Assembly (NCBI GenBank): GCA_900618795.1 | Contig: UYJD01000017.1 | Location: 374,314 to 438,313, forward strand | Direction of reading: 5' to 3' | DNA from: Cyanodermella asteris | Lineage: Eukaryota; Ascomycota; Lecanoromycetes; Ostropales; Stictidaceae | DNA: 64,000 nucleotides | Shown here: piece by piece, positions 30,504 to 41,377 of the stretch | Layout: the number at the start of each line of letters is the position of its first letter | Numbering within the stretch: position 1 is the stretch's first letter | Notes under the pieces: model-generated | Database searches by the model: none | Told to the model about the DNA's origin: nothing | The model's input: the letters and a program-made list of their open reading frames with translations, nothing else | Translations under genes and position numbers: made by a program

Positions 30504-32072
30504 CTAGATGACCTCGCCACCAGGGTTGTAGTCTGGGTCACCGGGGTCATCCCTAGCTTCGTCCTCGGTGTCTTCCCTCTTCAGGTCCTCTTGCCTCACT
30601 TCGGTGCCTTTACCTACCCTTCTTTTCTTCGCCGCCTTCTTGCCGGCTGCCGTCTCCCCCGCCGCCCGTTTCTTGTCATTGGTCTGCTTCGCCTGCCCGG
30701 TCACTTTACTTGTTCCATTATTTCCTCGTTTCGGATGTGGGTTTGGCAATGGCGCGCCGGCTCGTTTCGAGTTTGGTCGTGCTGCAGCCCTTTCACCTGA
30801 CTTCTTGTTGCTTGAGGTCAATTTTTCTGGGTCTGACCTGGCTGACTCCTTTGGAGCACCCTTTGCTTGCTGTGCTGAAGCCTTGTCCTCAGGAACATCT
30901 GCCTTCGGTACCTGTCGCGTCGGCCATGCCCGCAATCGAAGTTCACCATCGAGAGCCTTGCAGATCGCACAGATGTTGTCAGTTGTATCGGTGATGTGTG
31001 ATGTACCCTTGGCACGCCTCCCTGTCTCCTCACATCGTCTGCATCTGGAATTCTTGCGTTGTGCAGAACGAGCCAGAGCATTTTTGACATCTGACGCGAG
31101 TTTGTGGAACTTGAGTTCCAGAGATCGCATGTATGAGTGTTCTGCGAAGATTCCGCTGCTCTCTTCCAGGTATACTCGATGCTTGAGCACGAATTCAACA
31201 CATATGTCATGAGCAACCTTTTGTCCTGGACTGGGAAACTCATTGCTGTCGCCATCTTGGAGTCCCTGAAAGGCGGCCAAAAGGATCGAGATGCCTTTGC
31301 AAAGACTCTCTGCACCGCTCGGGGTCGTGAAGTCGAGGCTCATCCAATAGTCGCACAGATCATTGAGAATGACCTCCATGGCAAAATGTGCTTTCCAGTG
31401 ACCGGCCAGTAGGAAAGCATATACAAAGAACTCAGCCTTTCTAGGGTTGACTTTGGATAGATCGTTCAGGTACAGGCTCTGGAGAGCGGAGTCTGATCTG
31501 CTCATGTACATGGCATGTATAACACCAGTGGATACGAGAACGCGCCATTGTAGCGGAACATATGTTGGATAGTCCTTAATCTCTAGAGTGAAAAGTTTGT
31601 TGCTCTGGACCAGATTAGCTGCGGTCGGGCTGACACGATCCAAACTTACTGCGTCGTTGTTCCCGAAGCACAAGGCCTTCAAATAATCGCTTTGCGTCAG
31701 AACTATGGCACGGTGAACGAGGATGTTCTTCTCGTTGAGCTTGTAGTCTTTCAGTTTGATGACACAATCAGCGTACTTCGGATCATACAAAGCAGTTGAA
31801 TGCCACTTGGAAAGGAATTTGATCTGGTCTAATGATGATGTATCCAAGTTGTCAAGGAGGCGTGCCGGAGAGGCCCTTCGCTGCGGTGGGTGGATGCTAT
31901 TTGTTGACGGCGTGGTAGGGGAGGTGTTCGATGAGAGCATGGATCCAGATGAAGGGGTGGCCAGAGATGACAAGGTTGTACCCGAAGACGTCTGGGCTGA
32001 GATCCAACCACGATTGATCTGGCTGAGTGGAGGCGGTTCCATCTTGACCTTGGAAGGGCTTGAGCCCGACAT
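30504..32072 (-). CDS. BTB/POZ-like domain protein with basic C-terminus
   Basis: Single exon, 522 residues from the ATG at 32072, which has A at -3. An upstream in-frame ATG at 32159 has a poorer context and would add 29 residues. After a Ser/Thr/Pro-rich lead, a BTB-like fold begins with ALYDPKYADCVIKLKDYKLNEKN, then ILVHRAIVLTQSDYLKAL and TLEIKDYPTYVPL, followed by a helical extension (AEFFVYAFLLAGHWKAHFAME). In the middle, CRRCEETGRR and NICAICKALDGE give two CxxC pairs that could bind zinc. The last ~130 residues are Lys/Arg/Ala/Pro-rich with nuclear-signal-like KKAAKKRRVGKG and an acidic end. It is probably a nuclear adaptor or chromatin-associated protein. Substrate-adaptor function for Cul3 is possible for BTB proteins but unproven here. 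Confidence 0.8.
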   Translation of the reverse strand: MSGSSPSKVKMEPPPLSQINRGWISAQTSSGTTLSSLATPSSGSMLSSNTSPTTPSTNSIHPPQRRASPARLLDNLDTSSLDQIKFLSKWHSTALYDPKYADCVIKLKDYKLNEKNILVHRAIVLTQSDYLKALCFGNNDAVSLDRVSPTAANLVQSNKLFTLEIKDYPTYVPLQWRVLVSTGVIHAMYMSRSDSALQSLYLNDLSKVNPRKAEFFVYAFLLAGHWKAHFAMEVILNDLCDYWMSLDFTTPSGAESLCKGISILLAAFQGLQDGDSNEFPSPGQKVAHDICVEFVLKHRVYLEESSGIFAEHSYMRSLELKFHKLASDVKNALARSAQRKNSRCRRCEETGRRAKGTSHITDTTDNICAICKALDGELRLRAWPTRQVPKADVPEDKASAQQAKGAPKESARSDPEKLTSSNKKSGERAAARPNSKRAGAPLPNPHPKRGNNGTSKVTGQAKQTNDKKRAAGETAAGKKAAKKRRVGKGTEVRQEDLKREDTEDEARDDPGDPDYNPGGEVI

Positions 32073-33751
32073 TCTGGTATTGCTTTGCGATCGAAAGGGA
32101 TGATCGACACAATTGGGTCGGTCAGATGGTAGGGTGCTGATGATTGAGAGGTGTGGCATGGGATAGAATAGAGAGAATTGAGGATGGATGGGATGACTAC
32201 GGACTTATGGCTGCATGCCCGGAAGTATAGAAGCCAACAAATGAAGTTCAGGTGAGAGAGTTTCCTCCAGCCGTAAAATGCCATTCCCACCGCCAAACCG
32301 AACCAAATGCCAATCTCCAGCCTTGTTCCTCGACAACGAGGTCAATCAAGCGACATCATGTCTCGGATGGCTCTACGTAGACATGAAGAGATGTTGTAGA
32401 ATGGGAAACAGGAGACAAAACGCATATAAGTTGCCAGTAGGGCTCGAAAATGCCTAGAGCTTGTTGGAGCGACGCAAGACATTCTCCATCAACGCGTGGA
32501 AATCAGGAAGAGAGGGCAATGTCAACTCACTGTCTCCTTCACTTCTGTATTCTGAATCCATGCAGGCAGGCGCGGGCCACACCAGCGGGCCCATTGGGCG
32601 GGCATGCAATTCGAAACTCATCGCAGGAAGGCACGGTTCAGTAAGAGGTTTCGTCCACAGGATCAATCGTCTTGGATTCTGGAACTTCAGCTGGTCTGTT
32701 CGTGATCCGACCGTCCCAGTAATAGAGCTTGAGCTGAGTCGTGTCATTGTGCAGATCCAGGATCATGGTCAAAACAACCTTACAAACAATGATTCAATCT
32801 TGCATAGGTCCAGAAGTGAGCAAGCAACTATCTTCGCAAGAAAAGGTCGCAGCAGCATATCCGTTGAGGACTGATATGAAATAAGTGACCTTCCCGGTGC
32901 CTGTCTTCGACACTACCATCAAAGCTGCTCTGTCGCGTCTTCACGTGACCTGGCTGTTGACGTATCAGACGTCTCACGTCATCGGATCGAAAATACTGCC
33001 CTCCTGAATTTTATAGCGGGTCCATCACATCAACGACATCTGTCGCATGCGTACAAGGATTGGCTACAGATTCAGCATTTGACTCTCAAAAAGGGGAGAC
33101 TTTCAAAGGGATGCGGCCCGCTCGAGACAGAAACCGCACTTGATAGAAGCAAAAAGCAGGGAAGAAAGCGCGCATCGAGCTTCGTTCGGCTCCCATGCCC
33201 ACAGGATCCACCCCATCCACCGTTTTCTGGACCCAGATGACCCATCTGTGATATCGAAATCGCATCCATGATTTGCTTTGCGCACGCAACTGATAGCGAA
33301 GGTAGGTTTGTGATAGCAAGTATAACGAGGGATTAAAAACTGTGAGCTCATCTGTACGCGCAGCCCCTTCTCTTGCTGTTTCTTGAGTCGTCATCACCCC
33401 GTTTCATCGCCCGTTGCATAATCCGTACGAGCTATGATTGAAACTCTATCGATCGCCATCCGCGCATGATGCATCGCACATTCCACCGATGCTTTGCGAG
33501 GTAGGCTATGCCTGCGAAGGATTGGCATCTCTTCAGTCCTGAGGACAACTCGGACCGGGTACACCCGATCATCAAAGGCCTCTGACTCAAGCGCATCTCA
33601 GTGCAGGACTGGCTGATCCACGTCCCATTTACGCTGCTTGACGCGACAGGCAGCGAAGACGACACTGTGCAAGTGTGGCCATCACTTTTCCTTACATATA
33701 CCTGTCAGCGGTTTCTCCTTCTCACGCACAATCTGTTTTTAAAACCATTTA
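32073..33751. promoter_or_regulatory. Divergent intergenic region, BTB gene / alpha-beta hydrolase
   Basis: 1.7 kb between diverging starts. No gene recognised on either strand. The stretch 33690-33750 before the hydrolase is pyrimidine-rich. Confidence 0.4.
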
Positions 33752-34916
33752 ATGGCGGAATCGCAAGCACAGCGCCTTTTCCAGGCTTTCAAGCATCCCT
33801 ACTTCCTGCCAGCGTCTATCATATTGCCCGTGACCAGCTACTGGTTGTACTCGAAGTTTATGTCGAAGCCTACATACCCTCCTACCAAACCTCATGAATG
33901 TCGCTTTCGCCTGGACACAGACAGTTCCGCAACTGTTACGCTGCCTGATGGACGCAAGCTAGGATATGCTGAGTACGGTTCGCCGACTGGCCGACCGATC
34001 ATTGGCATGCATGGCTCTCCGGGCTCCAGACTTGAATGGGCGTTCTGGGACGAGCTTGCCAAAAAGCATGACGCGAGAATCATTGGCATTGATCGGCCTG
34101 GACTAGGCTGGTCCACCTTTCATCGATACGAGAAGGCCGTTGACTTCACGAAAGATGTTCAATTTCTGACTGAGCATCTCAAATTGGACGAATACGCAGT
34201 GTTGGTAAGTGCAGTGGTCGGCCATTGAGTGTGAATTAATCTATCAGTACGTCCTTTGAGGCTAACCCGATCGCTTTTAGGGTTGCTCTGGTGGCGGACC
34301 AAGCACATTACTTTGTGCTCACTCGCTTCCAGCTGAAAAGATGAAGGGCGCTTCTGTAGTCGTTGGTGTCGGAGAGCCCGGCATGAGCTGGCAGGGGGCC
34401 GATTTGGTGCATAGGATCGGCTTCGGCTGGGGAGTGCTGGCCTATGCACCATGGATTACTCGTACGTTCTGGAATTATCAGATCCTACCCAAGGCCACGC
34501 GAATGTGCGAAGATGAATGGCTCGACGACTTTCGAGCTGATTGGTTTGCCGGCAATACTCACCCAAAAGACAAGGCCATGGCGAATGACCCCGAATTCCG
34601 AGATGACCTCATCAGAGTGGTCTATCGAAGCATGAAGCAGGCTTTCGTTGATGGTGTGGCAGGAATCGCCGAAGACGAAAGAGTCATGTCTGCCAATTGG
34701 GGTGCGAAGATTTCGGACATTCGCCGTGAGTTGCCGCTACAGCTTTGGTATGGAAAGCACGATATGTTTGTTCCGCCGATAATTGGCACGCAAATTGCCG
34801 AGAGGTTCCGTGGTAGGGCAGAGCTTCATATTGAGGACGAAACTCACGGGAGTCTCATGTGGAATTTCCAGGAACAGATCTTGACAGACCTGCTGAGATG
34901 CTTCGAGTCGCGATGA
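33752..34916 (+). CDS. Membrane-anchored alpha/beta hydrolase
   Basis: Two exons: 33752-34204 and 34281-34916, with an intron at 34205-34280 (GTAAGT..TAG). The product is 362 residues. A hydrophobic segment (FLPASIILPVTSYWLYSKFM, about 18-37) should anchor the N-terminus. The fold then follows: LPDGRKLGYAEYGSPTG, oxyanion strand IGMHGSPGSR, IGIDRPGLGWS, nucleophile elbow GCSGGGPS (Ser154, just after the exon junction), acid in YGKHDMFVPP, and base in ETHGSLM. All three catalytic residues are present. Such proteins are hydrolases of esters, lipids or epoxides; the lid region does not tell which. Confidence 0.9.
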
Positions 34917-37414
34917 CAGCGGTGGAAGCCATGGATGAATTTGGAATGATAGTGACTCGATATCCTCGTGTGTATGTATGAGAAGTGTAATTCACTCCAC
35001 TATAATGGGCTGATAATGTCGACATGGGTATCTTCGCATCTCCAATCGCGCGAACGCAGCAGATGTTGAAATTGTAAGTTCCTTTCGGCAGATAACTTGC
35101 GAGGCTGGGGTTCACCCAGCTTTCGCCGAACAGGCTATACAAAGAGCCACCATGGCCACACGCATACCCGAAAGGTAGATGAAAAGAAGTGCGGGCTGTA
35201 AGGCTGGAGTCTGAAGAGATTGAAAGAGGAGACAAAGGAAGTGTCAAGGACAGGGTTCCGGAGAGCTTAGCGGGAAAGATCGCCTGGAACGTACCTCTGG
35301 TCTGGACCCAAGAACGATGGGTTCGAATACTTGGACGAACCGCAGTCCCATTTACAAGAGAACATTGGTTCAAAGGTAGAGGATGAAACAGCCTCTCGGC
35401 TTGTCTCGTTGCGGGAGGATTTAGGCCCTGTAAACGTGAATATTTCTACATTGCCAAGTATCAAGCAGTGATTGAGAACCCGATTAAGAGCATTAACGCG
35501 TGGGCTGATTGTGTATATGCCACTGTAGCTTGGGATAGGTGGTTCGTTCGACCAAAATCGGCATCAATATATATGTGGGCGCACCTCATCCACTAGCCAT
35601 GTGGCATTTAGATAGCTTAACTTGAGGCAACGTCAGGTCGACTCCGCGCAAAGGCGCATGGCAGCGACCGCTCGGGGACAAACTTGCCAGGGGCGATGTA
35701 TACAGTCGGGCTAGTAGGATTGAGTAGCAGGCGTCAGGCGTGCCGCATTGTGAGTGCAATCTTTTAGGCAACTCAAGATTAACGACTTCTCTGTGCCCCT
35801 CACGAGCTCGTTCTCGCTGTTATAGACTGGAGCTGCCCAAGGCAGGTCTGGATACAACCTCGGTTACGAGGGCCACGAGTAGCGCCGAGCCGCCGGGTAT
35901 GGGACAGCATGCAAGCTCTAATTCGACCTCTTCGGTTCACGAACCTCGAGCTTCCTTCGATCTGGGCCCGCACCAGTCGTTCTTATGAGAACAAGTATAC
36001 CAACAACAGCTTGTTCTCAAAGAAGAACACGTGTCCGTGAGAGAATTCCGCGCGTCGTCCAGATCGAGACATCGCCCTTGCTTCACGCAATGTTGTGAAA
36101 GCCTTAACCAGAGCGGCGCCGACGTGTGCCTGGTCTGATCTACAGCATATTCGCACAGCAGTAGGTCGGATATTGTCAACAACCCGTCTGAACTGGGATC
36201 GGCCTCGTGCTTCGGCAAGCCTCAGGGATGCACGTCGGAGCTGGCACGACTGGTGCTCGCGAGGGTACCGGCAGCTGTACGCAAACATGCTTATGGAAAT
36301 GACATTGTACAACTTGGTGCTGCGCGAGGATCCTTCCCTGTACCACGCCCTGGTAGCACGGTGTATGTGCACCTCTACCTAGCGTTTATGCAAGTTGGCA
36401 AACCTGCTCTTACATGTGTTTTCTTACCTCCTTGATTGAGATTGTGGATCAGAACATGCGTTGGTGGCGCGAAGTCGGGTTTCCTCGTGTCATCGTGGTA
36501 GCGGATGTATGTTTCCTTTGGCCGTGAGTGTGTTGAATGCTCGTGGTTGGCTTTCCCCGTGTGCATATCGAGATAATGTCTTCAGCCTGTACGGTCAGTT
36601 CTGAGCCAGTGACGTTTGATTAACCATCTGTGAATATTTGATGCGGAAGCCTCTGGGACGACAGTGCACATCGGCATACACGATACTCATAGAGAGAGGG
36701 ATGCAGATAGAACTCTGGACGAACAAATGGTCGATGAACCGCAGCTGCAGATTCAACAGGCGTTGTTGCTGCCGTGCTCGAACGAGCTCAAGCTCGGATG
36801 ATAGATGAGCTGCGGGTGGCAGGCATTATCAGGAAGCACAGGTGGACTGGACTCTGGCTGGGGCACTTCACTAAGGCAGGAACGAGGCGCGTCAGAGGGG
36901 CATGCCTAACCGGCCAGCTTTGACATTCCAGAGGAAGGCGCGGGACAAGTCCCCCTGCCCCCGTTGCCCGCGACTTCCTCAGCTTCCCTCCCGCGTCCCC
37001 AGCACAAACAGAGCCTCCCCAGTCTCTCCCTCACTTCACCTGCTCGACATTCAACTTAAGTATCCACACTCATTTGACCTTGATCCGACCAACGCCACTC
37101 ATTCGAGCACTCTTACCAAGACGAACTCTCTCCTTCCGATTTGGACCGACTCTGCAAGTGCGGAAGCCTAGGTACGTGTTTGTTAGCTGCTGTTGACATT
37201 GCGGCAAGCCTTTGCAAGTCGGCCTGAAGTGGCATGACCAGCACCTTTGCTTGATGATGCCTCGGTAACCTATGTGAACAGAGCTAATCATGGCTTGCAT
37301 AGGCGTCAAAAGACTTCAAAGTCATTGCCTGAATTGCAACGTGTTTGTGACAACACCGTAATCACACCCCAGCATCTTCTCAATCATTACCAAAGTCAAA
37401 AATCGACAGCGACA
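34917..37414. other. Long intergenic region with the SUN-gene promoter and leader
   Basis: 2.5 kb with no recognised gene up to about 36.9 kb. From 36950 to 37130 the sequence is C/T-rich and is probably the transcription start and leader of the SUN-family gene. A GTACGT at 37172 could be the donor of a leader intron, and a short upstream ORF ends at 37171. Both are inference. Confidence 0.4.
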
Positions 37415-38961
37415 ATGGTGCGCCTCAAGAGCATCAACCCCGCCGTTGGATTGATGAGCCTCGCCATCGTTGGCCAAGCTGCTGCGCTCCACAACCGTGG
37501 CGATTCGCATGCTGCCCATCGCCGAATCCACGAGCATCGCGTTCGTGAGCCTTCGATCGTCACCAACGTTATCGGTGGACCGACCGTGGTCGTTTATCAG
37601 TTTGCGGGCCAAGACCTTGAACTTAGCGAAGTTTGCAACGGCATTCGTAACGGCACATTTGTGTGGGCCGAGGATACCTCTGACGTCCCAGATTGCAAGG
37701 CTTACGGCTTGACCTCTACCCCAACTCCAACTGCTCATAGCATCGCTCCAGCCGTCAGTGCCGCGCCAGCTCCAGTCAATCCGTCTGCAAACACCCCTGT
37801 TGCTGCCCACGTCGATTTCCAAGCTCAATCGTCACCAGAGAGCTTTACTGCCACGGCTTCAACATCGAAGACCAACAGTGCAAACAATGATATTGATACA
37901 CACGGATTGACTGGATTCGATGCCAAAATCGCTGTCAACACCAACGTGAACAAGGAATTCCCCGACGGCCAGATCGATTGCGACACTTTTCCATCCGCTT
38001 ACGGCGCTGTACCAATTGACTGGGTTCAGCTTGGAGGATGGTCCGGAATCCAGTACACCACAGTGCAAAACGGCGCAGTCACCAACATCAACACCGCTGT
38101 TGCAGGCAACAAGTGCCAGAACGTTGGCGATGGCTCCACTGCCTTCTGCTCGTATTCTTGCCCAGCTGGCTATCAGAAGTCGCAGTGGCCTTCAACTCAG
38201 GGCAATTCTGATAACGCAGTGTCTGTCGGCGGGCTGCAGTGTGGCACTGACGGAAAGCTTCATCTGACCAATCCCGACCTGTCCAAATATCTGTGTATTC
38301 CTGGCACCGGCCAAGTGACCGTACACAACAAATTGTCGGCTAGCAACGCCATCTGCCGCACTGATTATCCTGGTAAGTCTTTTTCACACAAGCTCTGATA
38401 TATCTGACCGCAATGGCCAGGTACCGAGGACGAGACGATTGCGCTAGTGACGCAGAAGAGCGCAATTTCACCCTTGACTTGCCCCGACGCGTCCTCATAT
38501 TACAAGCATCTGGGCAAAGCCACCACCGCCGAGTATTACGTGAACATGAAGGGCGTTTCAGTCGATCAAGCCTGCATCTGGGGCCAAGACGGGTCTAACA
38601 AAGGCAACTGGGCGCCGACTGTCTTCGGCGTCGGTATGGACGAGAACGGCAAAACCTGGCTCTCCATCCAAGCTACGATCCAGAACAATCCCGTCTCGTA
38701 CCAGGACCTTGACTTCAGCGTCGAGCTCCAAGGTGACTTTGGCGGAGCGGCTTGCTTCTACACAAAGGGCCACTACTGCACATCAGGAAGCCCCGGAGGC
38801 TTCGACCCCAAGGACTGCCAGACTGTTAAACAGTATCCAGGAGTAGTGCCTGGTTGCACCGTAAGCCATTGAGTGCGCACTGAGATCGAACGAGAATTAG
38901 CACTGACCCTTCCCAGATTGAACTCCTATCAGGCAACGCTACTTACGTGCTTACCGATTGA
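37415..38961 (+). CDS. SUN-family cell-wall protein (Sim1/Uth1/Nca3/Sun4 type)
   Basis: Three exons: 37415-38372, 38421-38860 and 38917-38961. The introns are 38373-38420 (GTAAGT..CAG) and 38861-38916 (GTAAGC..CAG). The product is 480 residues. The N-terminal VGLMSLAIVGQAAALH is a signal peptide. A His/Arg-rich propeptide-like part and a Ser/Thr/Ala/Pro-rich linker (likely O-glycosylated) follow. The C-terminal SUN domain (about 215-480) has the family cysteine pattern: GQIDCDTFPSAYGAVPIDW, SYSCPAGYQKSQWP, GGLQC, ACIWG, CFYTKGHYC and PGCT. These proteins act on beta-1,3-glucan in wall remodelling and septation. Without the last intron the frame stops after GCTVSH; splicing gives the typical ending GCTIELLSGNATYVLTD, so I favour the spliced form. 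Confidence 0.93.
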
Positions 38962-39519
38962 GGCCAGCAACGGACCATGGTTACCCAAGTCTTGACAAAA
39001 TTTGTGTGACGAGATAAAAGAAACTGAGGGACCTTGTTTGGCCACCCGTATGCGCTTTGTGTGGCCGGCCGCAAGCTAAGCGATTTTTCCACTTCGTTGT
39101 ACACAGAAATGTAGGGTGGACAAGCTTTGTCGGTGTTGTCGGTGGCTTCGGAAGTATCTTCAAAGGCTCACAGCTCAGCAGGCGCTGTTGCTACGAGATC
39201 TCTGTGGAGGTTGGATAAGGGGGGTTTGTGACAGGCTTGTCGCTCTCTGGGGTCAAGCCTGTCCTACGGATGCTCCTACGGTCTGTCTTTCCTTGGGCGC
39301 ACCAACACCCTCGTGGGGAACACAGTAGCTTAGTTATGAATGATCTTTCAAATCACTTGTAGCACTGCCGCGAGCTCTCTTATAAGCCAGAGTGCAGCCT
39401 GACATCTAACTTGAACGCTTGATTGTAAGACTGCAGGGGTATACGAACAATTTGAAAACCACGAAAGCAATCATCATTAGCCCATCTGAACTCCGACCAG
39501 ACTTCTTCTCGACACGAGT
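38962..39519. other. Convergent intergenic gap
   Basis: 560 bp between two 3' ends. No gene or repeat seen. Confidence 0.4.
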
Positions 39520-40518
39520 CTAGACGTCCAGAAGCTTGCCCGTGGTGCCCTCACCTTTATCTGGACCGTTGTCCGCTCCATCATGATCGGAGCCATTTGC
39601 CGATGGATCGCCAGCCTGTTTGCCATCGCCGGGGGCGCTGTCATTGGCATCATTGTTGTGCTCGTTCGCCTTGGATGGCTCCGCTTTGGAGGCATCCGCA
39701 TCAGCGTCTTTCTGAGCATCATCCGCAGGAGCCACAACCTTGACGGCAGTCGGAGCCGTAGGTTTTGCCGTGGCCGGGCTTTCGTCAGGGTCGGCCGCCA
39801 AAGGGGCGGGCTCGTCCGGTTCCGTGGCAGCAGCAGGAGCAGCAGCGGTCGCCGGTGTAGCACTGGGTGCAGGTGCCGGAGTCGCAGCAGGCACGTTGCG
39901 ATTCCTCAAGGCTGCCGAGCTCATGCCGCCCTCGCCACTCCCGTACATATCCGGGTTGTTCAGCGTATGGTTCCGCACGGCCTTGTCGTACAGTCTCGTC
40001 AACCTCGCGACCTCACTCCTCACCGTGACCGAGTCTTCCGTGTCGATGTCGTCGTAACCATTGACGCCCTTTGATATGCCCAGCCACATGATCTCGCTGT
40101 TCTCAATCTCGTCCACGACGCGCTCGAGATCGTCCCGGAACATGCGCGCCCTCATTGGCTGGCCTCGAGACTTGAGGTACGCGACCAGGCCTGCGATGAT
40201 GGTGTTGGCGGCTCCGAGGAGCGTGATGTAGATGTGTTGGGCACCACCTGCGCCCATGCCCGTAACGGCGGCGCCGATGATGACCTGTGAGAGCAGTAGC
40301 AGATTTGCCACGCTAGCGGTCATTTGGTAGGAAAGGGACTGGCGAGATCGCTGGCGTATGGCGCGCTCGTAGAGGCTGCGTTCGGCGGGCCGCCATTTGC
40401 GGCCGGAGGGCAAGTCGGATGGAGGAACGCCAACGAGCTGACAGAATTGATCATGGATGTCGTCGGTACTGTAGTCGGCGCGGGGGAGTAGTGGCTGGCG
40501 TTCGAGGTCGGAAGACAT
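39520..40518 (-). CDS. Fungal SLATT-type two-transmembrane protein
   Basis: Single exon, 332 residues. The N-terminus has FCQLVGVPPSD, then KWRPAERSLYERAIRQRSRQS, the basic lead-in typical of the fungal SLATT domain. Two membrane helices follow at about 66-90 (VANLLLLSQVIIGAAVTGMG) and 95-115 (IYITLLGAANTIIAGLVAYL), joined by a short Gly-rich turn. A charged helix (RARMFRDDLERVVDEIENSEI) then faces the cytosol. The last ~130 residues are Ala/Pro/Asp-rich and disordered. In bacteria SLATT domains are predicted pore-forming effectors next to nucleotide-sensing domains. The fungal versions are uncharacterised to my knowledge, and no sensor domain or partner is evident beside this gene. Confidence 0.8.
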   Translation of the reverse strand: MSSDLERQPLLPRADYSTDDIHDQFCQLVGVPPSDLPSGRKWRPAERSLYERAIRQRSRQSLSYQMTASVANLLLLSQVIIGAAVTGMGAGGAQHIYITLLGAANTIIAGLVAYLKSRGQPMRARMFRDDLERVVDEIENSEIMWLGISKGVNGYDDIDTEDSVTVRSEVARLTRLYDKAVRNHTLNNPDMYGSGEGGMSSAALRNRNVPAATPAPAPSATPATAAAPAAATEPDEPAPLAADPDESPATAKPTAPTAVKVVAPADDAQKDADADASKAEPSKANEHNNDANDSAPGDGKQAGDPSANGSDHDGADNGPDKGEGTTGKLLDV

Positions 40519-41377
40519 GATTCACGTTTCAACGTATCATAAGAAGCGAATGATAGATGGGTAGTGTTCAAGGGATTTAGGCTGGATCCTGTGTCAGCCT
40601 CGTGGACGCACTTAAACACATTGCTCTTGTTCCTCATGGTGAACGGTAGTGATTTGACTCGATCTGCCTCGAAGGCACAGAACATAAATTTGAGCTCAAT
40701 CTCGAGTTTACACGAAGTCTGGTGCACATCATAACGGCAGGCACGTGAGCGTTGAGACAGGGAAGACGTCCAGGGCGGTTCCTGGGCCGGCTCGCTTGGA
40801 AAGTCAACAGTGCCAGCCGGGCAGATTCGCCGATCGAGCACAGAACAGCGGACGGACCGAAAGTAGGGGAAATTTGGTCTCACTTACGACAGCGATGGGA
40901 TAATGTGCACCACAACGGCACGACGCAACGCAGCACGGAGCAAAGAAGAGAAAGAAAGGTCGTCCTGCGATATCTGAGGCAGACAAGCACAGCCATCATC
41001 AGCAAGGTCACAAGCTGCCATTCGGCCAAATCTCCGGCCACGTGTGATCGCCCGCACACCGTCTCGAGGCGATCGAGCCACTCACTACCTACTGATGCAT
41101 GAAGTGGAAAAAGCTACAGAATTGCAGTACAGTAATCACGGGGATACACTATCAATCATAGCTCGGGCGGAAACGTGTTGGAGGTTGACCGTTTTGAGCC
41201 GTCGTGGCCAGCGCGTCGCTTAAGCAGAGACCGTTGGGAGCTTGTAGAATAAGCACGGCGCACCAACTCTACCGCAGCACCACCCAGCCAAGTGCGTTGG
41301 CTTGCTGGAAAGCCTCTCCTCTCCCTCTCCTTCTCCCTCTCCGCAGATCCGCCTTGATCGCCGCATCTGCCTGCCTC
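40519..41377. promoter_or_regulatory. Divergent promoter region, SLATT-like gene / SRP40-like gene
   Basis: 860 bp between diverging starts. A CT-rich run (cctctccctctccttctccctctcc, 41315-41340 region) lies 40-60 bp before the downstream ATG. No other feature. Confidence 0.45.

Noticed and set aside
35310-35340. GGGTTCGAATAC, similar to a tRNA B box
   Set aside because: No matching A box at the right distance and flanks do not fold into a cloverleaf by eye.
36902-37171. 89-codon ORF before the SUN-family gene
   Set aside because: Pro/Ser-rich translation of a CT-rich leader; at most an upstream ORF.
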